This document shows positions 22,281 through 30,475 of a stretch of DNA of 40,738 bases, one piece after another. Made by a program: the position numbers and the translations under genes. Within the stretch, counting starts at the first letter, position 1; every line of letters begins with the position of its first letter. The notes beneath the pieces are model-generated. The model was not told where the DNA came from, did no database searches, and saw only the letters and a program-made list of their open reading frames with translations. Source of the stretch: Gnetum montanum (lineage: Eukaryota; Streptophyta; Gnetopsida; Gnetales; Gnetaceae); assembly GCA_015680685.1 (NCBI GenBank), contig MNCI01036132.1:1-40738 (forward strand). The letters are read 5' to 3'.

Positions 22281-22408
22281 ATCATATTGCTATCATCTCT
22301 GTCTAGAATCAATATACTTGGTTTTTGAATAGTTAATAAAATATTGATTCTTGCATTCCACTTATTTTTAATTCTAGGTCTTGGATCATGATTTACTCTT
22401 AGACCAAC

Positions 22409-22868
22409 TGTGATACCCCGTTCCTAGATGTCAAGGGTTAATACTGATTTTCCAATTGTAACTTAAATAATATACTTAAAGGAAAGAAACAACACTAATG
22501 AAAAAGAAAGAAAAATGACTTTTATTAATAATGAATGTGGCAAGAACAAATCTTGAGATGATGGCCCTAATATTATTTTCATGTGACATATATGACACTT
22601 AGAGGCAATCCAATATTGTTACTATAGTTAGGGCTTAAGAATGAAGGGATGATCACTCCTTTCTCTTCATTTGTCATTATTAGCTCCACAACTACCTCTA
22701 AAATCGTAACTTGAAATACTACATGTCAAACCCCCAAAAGGTATCATGCAAATAATTACAACTTTTCATACAATACATCCTTTCATTTGAAGGTTAATTA
22801 ATTACATACTAGACTTTACATGTTATAATACAACTCTTAATAATTAGTAACGTTACAACTACTATACA
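22409..22868 (-). repeat. chromovirus-like LTR (minus orientation)
   Basis: 460 bp from TGTGATACCCC to ACTATACA on the plus strand, with TG...CA ends. The left end TGTGATACCCCGTTCCTAG resembles the left end of the long LTR at 30476 (TGTAATATCCTCATTCCTAG). The 5' end on the minus strand is flanked directly by a polypurine tract, so this is a 3' LTR whose internal region has been lost. Flanking 5-mers do not match, so it is not a clean solo LTR. Confidence 0.6.
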
Positions 22869-22886
22869 CCCCTTGTTTCCCTTTTC
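22869..22886 (-). other. polypurine tract
   Basis: Minus-strand GAAAAGGGAAACAAGGGG lies immediately before the TG of the LTR, the position from which plus-strand DNA synthesis starts in LTR retrotransposons. Beyond it there is no integrase homology, so the element is broken here. Confidence 0.6.
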
Positions 22887-23603
22887 GAAAAAAAAAAATT
22901 TTCTTTAAAGCCAGAAGAAAAGTAACAAGAGAAATTATGATCATCGTTTTTTGGGACTAAAAGCTTGACTCAATCTTTATATTATTGAGGTGGAATAAGA
23001 ATGAGGATAAGAACCCACCCATTTTCCATGAATGAACCCACAGACCAAGGACTGCTAAAAACATGCGGGTCGTTTTATGTTACTATCTGGTGCGCATCAA
23101 TCGCTCAGGCCATTCTATGTAATGATTTGGTGCATCTTTGACTGAATTCACACACTTCTCTAGTGGCAGCCATGTCACCATCGTAAATTTGTCTGAGTCT
23201 TTTCCGTCCTGCATAGGTCCCAATAATGCAGAGAAAAGCCGCGGCGGCCACCACAGATTATTCCAAATTTTCCATGCAAGGATAAGGTTTCATCTAGGTC
23301 TGTTTGTCAGGATGCTTCTTCCATGACAAAAATGTGAATATGCCGTTCCACTGCCACACGAGTCTAAATCAGCTCAAGAACCGGTACATGGCCTGCCATC
23401 ACCTCAAAATCCTATGTAAAATCAATGGAATCCACTTTGGACCGCGTTGGATTATTTTTTTGTGGTGTTCGACCTTTTCAAGGGGTGATATGATGTTACG
23501 CGGAGAATCAACGCCGAAGGTTTTTGATTCTGTGCTTTGTTTCATTCACTGATATCTCTGATATCTGGTTCCTCCTGCCTTGATTTCACATGCTTTTGTG
23601 GCC
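22887..23603 (+). promoter_or_regulatory. upstream region of MIR169, complex non-repeat sequence
   Basis: Less AT-rich than the surroundings and with retained CpG (for example GCCGCGGCGGCC at 23239-23250). Two imperfect ~37-bp direct repeats lie at about 23068-23101 and 23107-23141 (each with a TATGT.A.GAT.TGGTGC core). A CCAAT is present at about 23218. ORFs at 23138-23326 and 23304-23552 show no domain. It is likely promoter DNA of the miRNA gene, but no experimental boundary is visible. Confidence 0.5.
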
Positions 23604-23611
23604 TATATAAA
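23604..23611 (+). promoter_or_regulatory. TATA box of MIR169
   Basis: TATATAAA, within GGCCTATATAAACAAAG. A start site about 30 bp downstream (near 23636-23642) would put the hairpin about 55-60 nt into the primary transcript. Confidence 0.65.
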
Positions 23612-23707
23612 CAAAGCTGCTGGGTTTGCAAATATATGCATTGCAGAATAGAAAAATAACATACTATACAGAGAAGGTTCAAGGTATGTATGGAAGACAG
23701 CATTTCC

Positions 23708-23728
23708 CAGCCAAGAATGACTTGCCTG
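23708..23728 (+). ncRNA. miR169: mature miR169 (5' arm)
   Basis: 21 nt on the 5' arm, where all miR169 members lie. The seed and positions 10-20 (ATGACTTGCCT) agree with the family. Confidence 0.88.
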
Positions 23729-23792
23729 CATCATCTGAGATATGAAGATTAATGAGCTTCTCGTCTCCTAGGTCCATTTTCTTATGTTTTCG

Positions 23793-23813
23793 GGCAGGCA
23801 TTCTTTGGCTGGG
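23793..23813 (+). ncRNA. predicted miR169* (3' arm)
   Basis: Placed by pairing with 2-nt 3' overhangs. Pairs include GGCTG (23807-23811) with CAGCC, and GGC (23793-23795) with GCC at 23724-23726. Confidence 0.75.
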
Positions 23814-23824
23814 CAATGCTGTCT

Positions 23825-24600
23825 GCCTCACAAGTATGTAATATCTCCACACCGCAGATGGAACTTCTGGTCGCATCCTGGGTAAAAATCTCTGCTTCCA
23901 AGATCATTGTTTGTTAATGTTATGCCTTGTTAAATATAGCATCATATATGTATGAAGAGGATTTGTAAAAATAAAACATGATAAAAGTGTAGTTCTAGTT
24001 TTACAGTTTTTAGTAGCTTAGGGGCTGTATCCGGAAGACGGTAATTGTGTAAATTGCATCTTTCTCCATGTGAATTTTTTGTGATCTAAAAGCTGCACAA
24101 TTAAAAAAGCTCTCTCCTTTAATTCCATGGGTGGATGGCATCACTTTTAACCAGGATACGGGGTAAAAGACATCAAAAAACTTGCTCAGGAGGAGCTGCG
24201 CATTTTTTCTAACGTGACATGGTTAGAATTTTTTGATGTACGTTTTAAATACACGTGTCCGAAGATGTAGAGCATTTTGCTAACGTTATATGGGAAGAAT
24301 TTTATGACGTAAACAAGCAAAAACAACGGAAGTTCTAAATAGACGTGTCGGCACCTGGTATCCACCATGAAATGAAAACAAGAGAAAGTAAACAATAGTA
24401 ATAGTTTGGTTGATAAACACTAGGGTTAGATGATATTGATTATAAACATTAGGGTTGAAGGGTAATAGTTTTGTTTCAGGTATTCAGGACGCGTCTACGC
24501 AGGTATGGACTTGCAGAGGATAACTTTAAAGATAGGTTAACTTAGATTTGCATACGACCAAAGAATTCCAGAAACTCATCATCATGGGCCACAGGAAACG
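23825..24600. other. sequence downstream of MIR169, with duplicated ABRE-like blocks
   Basis: Likely the 3' part of the primary miRNA transcript and its flank. It includes an imperfect duplication (separate entry), two TAGGGTT (telo-box-like) sites near 24421-24427 and 24449-24455, and A/T-rich spacers. No coding frame is supported. Confidence 0.45.
24204..24352. repeat. imperfect direct duplication with G-box/ABRE and TGACGT motifs
   Basis: The block CATTTTTTCTAACGTGACATGG...AAATACACGTGTCCG (24202-24262) recurs diverged as CATTTTGCTAACGTTATATGGG...AAATAGACGTGTCGG (24272-24352). Each copy ends in an ABRE-like core (CACGTG at 24252-24257; GACGTGTC at about 24340). TGACGTAA is present near 24305. 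The pattern resembles a duplicated cis-regulatory module. Confidence 0.55.
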
Positions 24601-25591
24601 TTTTTTTCCTCCCCTTTTGAGTCACATCATAATCCTCACCTGAAATTCGATGGTAAAGAGATATTAGCTTCCAATCTAAAAACAAAGCTCACCTTTGTTC
24701 TTTCTTTTTTCAAATATGTAGCGACAAAGCTCAGGGGCAGATAAAGTTTTACCACCTTCTTAAATCTCATTATCATCTTAGCCTCAAATTTTATGGTGGG
24801 GAGACAGTATCATCCTATTTTTCCACCGGTCGTTAACTTATGGAGTGAGATATGAGACCGGTATAGAATTTCTTTTCCACCATCCATTTTTATATTCTTA
24901 GAAAGCTAAAAGCTTGATTTATTTAGAATTTTATGTGTTGCCAGATTTCATAAAAAATTGAGAGCATAATTTGGGAAGTAAGAGGATGGTTAGATAGGAT
25001 TTGAAAATGCGGTCTACTGTAAGAGGGAATGCATATTAAAATTATATCTATATAAGGCTTGAGACCTACTTGTGAATCAAACCTATATATTAAAAAAATG
25101 TTAAAGTTATGTTAAAATTTATAAAAAAGCTATAATACCAAAATTAACTATACTTATTAGAAGACAACCGTCATAATATTTAAATAATTCAAAATAATTT
25201 CACTGTAGCTACTTTGAAAATTTAAAAGAATTATAAAAAAATATAATCAACCTATAAACAAACTAAACAACTTATGCAATCTTTAAACAAACTATGCAAC
25301 ATGTAACCTATGTAACATAAAAATAACCTATTTGCCCAAAGACTTAAGGCCTACACTTTTGATAGGCTTCTATCTAATCTTATAATGCTTTTTCCAATCA
25401 TCATTCTTTATATTTAATTAATATAAAATAAATAAAAACACAAAAAGGTATTCAAGCTATATAGAAAATAACAAAATAACCATATTAAAGCTATGTCAAA
25501 AATGCAACCAAAGATAATTAAAAAAATTTAAAATCTAAAAAAATAAAAATGGTTATATCATCCATTGGTTGCATATTTTCTCTTTATAAGA
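24601..25591. other. AT-rich sequence with one dispersed repeat
   Basis: An early part (24610-24830) has two similar CACATCATAATCCTCA / CTCATTATCATCTTAGCCTCA blocks. 25360-25440 is similar to 28955-29035 (TCTAAT.TT.TAATGCTTTTT ... AATTAATATA.AATAAATAAAAA). No gene is visible. Confidence 0.4.
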
Positions 25592-25621
25592 GGTTTCTAA
25601 TTATGCTAGATTCATCATCAA
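25592..25621 (-). ncRNA. hammerhead ribozyme-like core, decayed
   Basis: On the minus strand TTGATGA (25621-25615) is followed after 17 nt by GAAAC (25597-25593), the spacing and order of the hammerhead core CTGATGA...GAAA with C to T at the first position. Stem II pairing is weak. Hammerhead motifs are known in Penelope-like elements, but this short match could be chance. Confidence 0.25.
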
Positions 25622-26229
25622 TTCCAATTGATTTATCAAGGCTTAGATACAGAATAAATAACATTATAGCCTAGTAGAGATGTAGCAGGTCATAGTTCGT
25701 ATTAGGAAAAGCAAAAAGTTATAGGAAAAAGAAAAAAAAAATTAAAGATATAACAACTACAATAGCTAGAAAAAGGAAATAGGTTAAAAGGAAAGAATGA
25801 CAAAAAAAATTTTTTAAAGAGATATAAGAGCTAAAATAAAAACATCTAGTTATAGGATAGAAGTAGTATGGCTAAATGAGTAGGGAAAGTATAGGATATT
25901 GTTGCTAGTTTAGTAGGTATAGGAGGATAATTTTTTTTTTTAGAAAAAGTAACACTACTACTAAATAATGTTTAAAAAAATAAATAAAAAGTAATTTAAA
26001 AGAATTAATTAAAAAATATAAAAGATTCAAGAGGGAAAAAGAAACCAAAAGTATCATGATATAGCCATCATAATTGAACTTACAACTCTTAACATATAAA
26101 AGAATGAGTTTGTAAATAAGTATATAACATATGAAAAATCATTTAAAAAGAAAGAAAAAAGAAAAAAGAAAAAAGATTTAATTAGGAATGATTTTAAGTA
26201 GATTTCTAGATTGCTTAAATTTTGTTAAA

Positions 26230-26700
26230 AGAGGACATAGGCTAAGTGGGTAAAATAGCCTTTATCTTGATTAACATTATTAGAATGAATTTTAATTTCA
26301 AGGGCTTCTCTATTTTTTATATATACAAAGTTATCCATTACACAAAGAACTTCACTATTATCTATTAGCTACTTATGATTTCTAGACAAGTTATTATTTT
26401 CTATGTGTTCTACGAGATGTGTTTTTAACAATCAATTATAGTATACATCTTTCAAGTGCTCTTTCAATCTAAGAGAGAAAGTTCTACTAGTTTAAACGAT
26501 ATAACATTTACTACAAATGCAAGAGATTTTGTAAATGTCACTATTATTTAGAAAATTCTTTTCATCTGTAAGACTCTAGAAAAAGTTTAAGATTTTGTTA
26601 TAGGGTTTACTTTTTTAATACTCTAGTTATTTTCTCCTAAATACCTTTGATATAGGAAATGTTGATGAGTTTCTCATTTGAAAGAGAACTATTATTATCT
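26230..26700 (-). pseudogene. Penelope-type linker and GIY-YIG endonuclease domain
   Basis: The GIY-YIG domain nicks target DNA during Penelope retrotransposition. In one minus-strand frame (26580 to 26231): SLTDEKNFLNNSDIYKISC, then ICSKCYIV.TSRTFSLRLK, EHLKDVYYN, LKTHLVEHIENNN, SEVLCVMDNFVYIKNREAL, EIKIHSNNVNQDKG and a terminal TAA. The family pattern G(I/V)YKIxCxxCxxxYIGxTxRxFxxRxxEH is clear; here GIY reads DIY and YIG reads YIV, so the active site is damaged. The catalytic Arg (TSRTF) and the distal NREALEIK Glu region are still legible. Stops occur after CYIV, after YYN and after NHK. The upstream SYIKGI.EKITRVLKK linker is in a frame shifted by one base. Confidence 0.8.
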
Positions 26701-26709
26701 AAATTTTCT

Positions 26710-26830
26710 AAGTTCATATTTATATTAGAAGGAACATTTATTATATTTAGCCAAGAATGAATTACTTTTTTAAGTCCATATTTATATTAGAGGGAATATC
26801 CATTTTATTTAGCTAAGTATAAATTAATTT
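26710..26830. repeat. tandem duplication, 62-bp period
   Basis: AAGTTCATATTTATATTAGA (26710) recurs as AAGTCCATATTTATATTAGA (26772); similarity continues to AATTA in both copies. It lies inside the Penelope-like remnant at the site where RT homology is lost. Confidence 0.8.
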
Positions 26831-26877
26831 CATTAAAAAATTAAAAAGTCAACATATCAAAACAAAAGCATAAAAAA

Positions 26878-27022
26878 ATATGACCCTAGGACATAACAAA
26901 TATGAAACGTTTATGACCCTAGGTTGAAAACTACATAACAAATATGAAACATTTATGACCCTAGGACTAAGAAATAAAATATGAAAAATATGACCCTAGG
27001 ACATAACAAATATGACCCTAGA
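26878..27022. repeat. TATGACCCTAGG short tandem/interspersed repeats
   Basis: Five copies of TATGACCCTAG at about 26879, 26912, 26954, 26989 and 27011, mixed with ACATAACAAATATGAAAC units (three copies). CCTAGG is palindromic. Confidence 0.85.
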
Positions 27023-27499
27023 ACTTTTATACTTTTATAATTTAGTGCTAGCCATTCCAAATCAAGAATCTTACCATTAGGTTAACACCACATTATAAGC
27101 ATAATAAAAGAGATGATATTTAATATGCATATAAAATAATAAAAAATCTATATTTTTTTTTGTCATTAATAGAGTGCAGTAGGTCTTGTTGAAAAGCAAA
27201 TGAATTGGAATACAATGAGAGACAATTGACAAATTGTGAGTTGTAATTAGATCACATTTGTGTATCTAAACATGACTAAGTCATAGTTGACTCATAGTTA
27301 TTAGACTAGTAATGTAGAATTGCTTGGAATGAAATCTTGGCTTGAAGCAAAACTAAAATTTTTTTTTTAACATCCTAAAGTGATAAACTTGTGTTTAACT
27401 CTAGTCATTTTTTCTACTTATAAAATGAGTCATCAATGCCTTAAAAAGAAAACATATTTTAATTTATTCTGATATACATATATATACAAATATAGAGGA

Positions 27500-27665
27500 A
27501 CCATCATTTAAAGAGATGATAAGGTGCTTATTTTTCAAATTAGAAGACATGGGTTCAAACGTAGGTGTAGCCACTAAAAATGTTTAAGCATTCTTTCATC
27601 CACTAACTCTCCTAAGATCCTATTTGGAAGGATGAGCATTGAGGCCATGGGTGATAATCCTATTA
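27500..27665 (+). repeat. SINE-like repeat, copy 1
   Basis: An A-box-like GATAAGGTGCTT at about 27518 and a B-box GGTTCAAACG at 27552-27561 are spaced as in a tRNA. The tRNA-unrelated 3' part CTAACTCTCCTAAGATCC...GATGAGCATTGAGGCCATGG...GGTGATAATCC is shared with copy 2 at 28597. It is followed by an AT palindrome (ACACATATATATGTGT). Confidence 0.6.
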
Positions 27666-27684
27666 CACATATATATGTGTTACT

Positions 27685-28090
27685 ATCATATAAGATATGA
27701 AAGCAAAAATGAAATTAAAATTTTATCACACCTATATAGATCCAAAGGATTCATCAAATAAGTTGCTTATCCAAAGTACAACACTTTGAATAACTCCTAG
27801 GTACAATAAATGTGTCTAATAACCATGTAACTTGAACATATCTTTTATATAATTCTCTAGGACTAATACTAGTAGCAAATCTCTAGTTAATTTTTATATA
27901 AGCTATTTAAGCTACCAATCTTGATTTTAGGGAATTATATAAAAGTGTTCAAGTTACATGATTGTTAAACATATTTGTTGTACTTATGATTTATTGCTAC
28001 TAATATATTTTGTATAAGTTAACTTATTTATTAAATCATTTGAGTCTATATAAATAACATTTTAATTTTAGTTTCATAAAAATTGACTAT
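27685..28090. mobile_element. large foldback/MITE-like inverted repeat
   Basis: The left arm (about 27690-27885) and right arm (about 27905-28085) are imperfect reverse complements over most of their length. Example blocks: ATGTAACTTGAACA with its inverse TGTTCAAGTTACAT; TATATAATTCTCTAGG with CCCTAAAATC context inverse; ATCAAATAAGTTGCTTAT with its inverse AACTTATTTATTAAAT; AAATTAAAATTTTAT with its inverse ATTTTAATTTTAG. The loop is about 35 nt. No transposase is encoded. Consistent with a non-autonomous DNA transposon or inverted-repeat transcript locus. Confidence 0.7.
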
Positions 28091-28146
28091 ATATGTTCAC
28101 AATATTCTAATAATATATTTTGTTTATCTTCTACTACTTCTATTTA

Positions 28147-28251
28147 GAAAGTAGAAAATGGAATAATAAGTAGGTTATAATGAGAGTATATTATTAGATA
28201 TAGTCAACATATTCTACCTTTATGCTGCTTATCATTCCATCTTCTAGTTTC
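28147..28251. repeat. short foldback, 45-bp arms
   Basis: GAAAGTAGAAAATGGAATAA (28147) pairs with the reverse complement of the block ending CATTCCATCTTCTAGTTTC (28251): GAAACTAGAAGATGGAATGA. About 80% identical arms with a 15-nt spacer. It could be a small MITE or a hairpin RNA source. Confidence 0.7.
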
Positions 28252-28596
28252 AACTTGCAAGTTATGTGATACTATTTTTACGCTAGTAATTAGTGCTCTC
28301 ATAGATATTAGCTACATATAAATATTCTACTTTATCATACTTCTTTTGAATTTATTATTATATTAATATTTTCAATATCCTATTTTCTATAGTTACAACT
28401 TTTCTTTATGGAACCACCCCTATTGTTTTTTGTTATATATAAAGATTTCAAGTTATTTGTAACTCTATGTGATATATAATACATCCACTTATACTGTTGA
28501 GAGCATTATACTTAGGAAAAAAATAATAAAATGTTAGAAGAAAAGGCATTAGAAAATATATATTATAGATTAAAATAATCTTTTAATCCATTTTGA

Positions 28597-28722
28597 GTGA
28601 TGGTAAGCAACTCATTTCTCAAGGCATCAGTTAAAGAGGTTAGGCCTTGCTCATTTACCAACCCTCTTGGGACCTGCGTAGCAAGATGAGCACTATGGCT
28701 CTAGGTGATGATCCTTTATATT
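28597..28722 (+). repeat. SINE-like repeat, copy 2
   Basis: It shares with copy 1 the 3' part (ACCAACCCTCTTGGGACC...GATGAGCACTATGGCTCTAGGTGATGATCC). GATGGTAAGCAACTC at 28600 looks like the A-box region, but the B-box is deleted or decayed. Confidence 0.55.
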
Positions 28723-30475
28723 CTGGATTAAAATAAAAACTCATAGAAAAATAATAACTTATATCTAACCATCAAATAAATAAAATTAATTTAAGCAGGT
28801 AATATAGATGAAAATAAAAATTAAATAAAGTTATCTAAGCTAATGAGGACATTGAATTGTAAAGGATTAAACATATAATCAAAGACTTTAGAGGTTAGTG
28901 AAACAATTAGAAGGCTAATGAATAAAGCTAAGTAATATAACGATTGTGAGTTTTGGTAGGGTTTTGTCTAATTTTGTAATGCTTTTTTAAGCATATATCT
29001 TTCTACCTAATTAATATAGAATAAATAAAAATGAAAAATAAATTTTAAAATGCATAATAGAATAAGATAAAATATTTAAAAAGAGCATTAATAAAATGCA
29101 CTTAATAAAATATATAATACCTGTAGACATATTTTTCATGCTTCTTTTTAAATATGCTCTAGGTTTACATTTTATGGTATAATAAATGTTATTCATCAAC
29201 TACTTATAGTCTTGGTTTTGTATAGGTTTTATAGATGAAGTCTATTTGTATCAAAGGCTATTAAGGAACAATGAAGTAAATCATGATAGTATGCAATTTA
29301 AAAATTATTCTAATTTAGGATTTGTATTTGTTATATGAAAAGTGTTAAATCATTTAAATTTTATATAAGTACTTCTTCTATTCACTTTTATTTTCATCAA
29401 ATTTGTTATTCCACTATTATATAATGTTGTCAAACAACTACAAGTACAAGATCCAAGTCAATATTTTTGTTTGTATAGATTTGTGAAATCCTAGCAAAGA
29501 ATTATCTAGGTTTATAGATTTTCCTGAATGATTGACATAGATACAACAAAAATGATATGGAGTAACTAAAAATGGTAAAAATTGCAATTGATAAAAGGCT
29601 TGCTACATCACTATGTATATCACCACTAATGAGTACTAATATTCACTACTCTCCTTTCAAAGATTAAGAACCCAACATGATTTAATCCTAGCTTAAAGCT
29701 GACCCCTATGGAAGCCATTTCTATTCTTGCTAATGTAGGTATTCAAGGTTTTCCATGGGTTGCATAATATAATCCTCTTTCTGTAATATCATTAACCCCA
29801 TACCTAATTCTAAAATCCTTGCCACATAGTGATAGTGGACTTCACTTTTTTCATGATTACAATTCAAACTAGTTTTCACATTCAACCTACCATAGCTTTA
29901 GAAGTACTCTTAAAATACCCATATCGAACTTTTTTTTGGATTCTTATTTTGTGATCTTATATCAAAATTTAGTTTATATATCTTGAACTTCATCTAGTTT
30001 ATAGATAATCTTCTAATAGTGTAAGATAGATTTAAAAACCTCTCTTGGAGATAGGTAGAAAAGCCTTACTTCCAAGTAACTCTTTGATATTGCTAGAAAA
30101 TGATGCAACTCCATTATTGTTTTGAAAACCTTTAGAAAAGACAAGCAAGCTTTGATATGGTTCTATTATGTTGGATGAATTTTGGAATTGTGGCCCAAGA
30201 CATGAGGGGGATGTGGATTAAAATAGTATTCTATAATAGTTTGAATGCACTAAGAAAACTACATTAAAATATGCTAAGAAATTCAAGATAAATACATCAA
30301 TTTTATTTTTTGTAGTTTTCCATCCTTTTTAAGAGTAGTATGATTTTGTGTAATCCTTGTAATGAAAGAATTGGGTTATAGAAACCTTAGTTAAAATAAA
30401 AAAAACCTATGGAATTACAATGTATGTCACATTTGGTCACATCTTAGAATGTCCTAAATACCTTAAAATGTAGCT
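28723..30475. other. AT-rich sequence without supported gene
   Basis: Contains the second copy of the 80-bp dispersed repeat (28955-29035, first copy 25360-25440). 29650-30200 is less AT-rich and has a few protein-like plus-strand stretches, but no family could be named. The minus-strand ORF at 29011-29199 is low-complexity. Confidence 0.4.

Larger units (their letters stand above)
23695..23824 (+). ncRNA. MIR169: miR169 precursor hairpin
   Basis: Precursor of the conserved plant microRNA miR169, which guides cleavage of mRNAs for NF-YA (HAP2) subunits of the CCAAT-binding complex. The lower stem is ten consecutive pairs (AGACAGCATT at 23695-23704 with AATGCTGTCT at 23815-23824), then one mismatch, three C-G pairs, and the miRNA/miRNA* duplex. 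The mature arm at 23708-23728 reads CAGCCAAGAATGACTTGCCT plus G. The star at 23793-23813 begins GGCAGGCATTCTTTGGCTGG. The duplex has two 1-nt bulges and one A/G mismatch, with 2-nt 3' overhangs, which fits plant miRNA criteria. A loop of about 64 nt separates the arms. The mature differs from the commonest family form by G to A at position 9, a change also known in grass members. A TATA box lies 84 bp upstream of the stem. The minus-strand ORF across it (23679-23876) is a shadow. Confidence 0.9.
25590..26830 (-). mobile_element. Penelope-like element remnant with GIY-YIG domain
   Basis: Minus-strand remnant of a Penelope-like element. At 26690-26590 a reading EKLINISYIKGI.EKITRVLKK matches the PYxxGxSExIxRxLK stretch that follows RT in this class, and is followed by the GIY-YIG domain at 26580-26233. 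Downstream lies about 600 bp with a hammerhead-like motif near 25621-25592. The RT domain itself is missing: upstream the sequence runs into a tandem duplication (26710-26830) and short repeats. EN-containing Penelope-like elements in plants are best known from conifers (Dryad elements), which supports a gymnosperm source. Confidence 0.75.

Noticed and set aside
23138-23552. Two overlapping plus-strand ORFs (62 and 82 codons) upstream of MIR169
   Set aside because: Different frames, no domain, and they lie in the likely promoter; lengths are within chance.
23679-23876. Minus-strand ORF of 65 codons
   Set aside because: Exactly antisense to the MIR169 hairpin; openness is a by-product of its sequence.
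26878-27022. CRISPR-like array from regularly repeated TATGACCCTAG words
   Set aside because: Repeats are about 11 bp with irregular, non-unique spacers, in a eukaryotic context; these are simple tandem repeats.
29650-30230. Possible host or retroelement coding region on the plus strand
   Set aside because: A few protein-like stretches exist, but stops are frequent in every frame and no family motif could be recognised.
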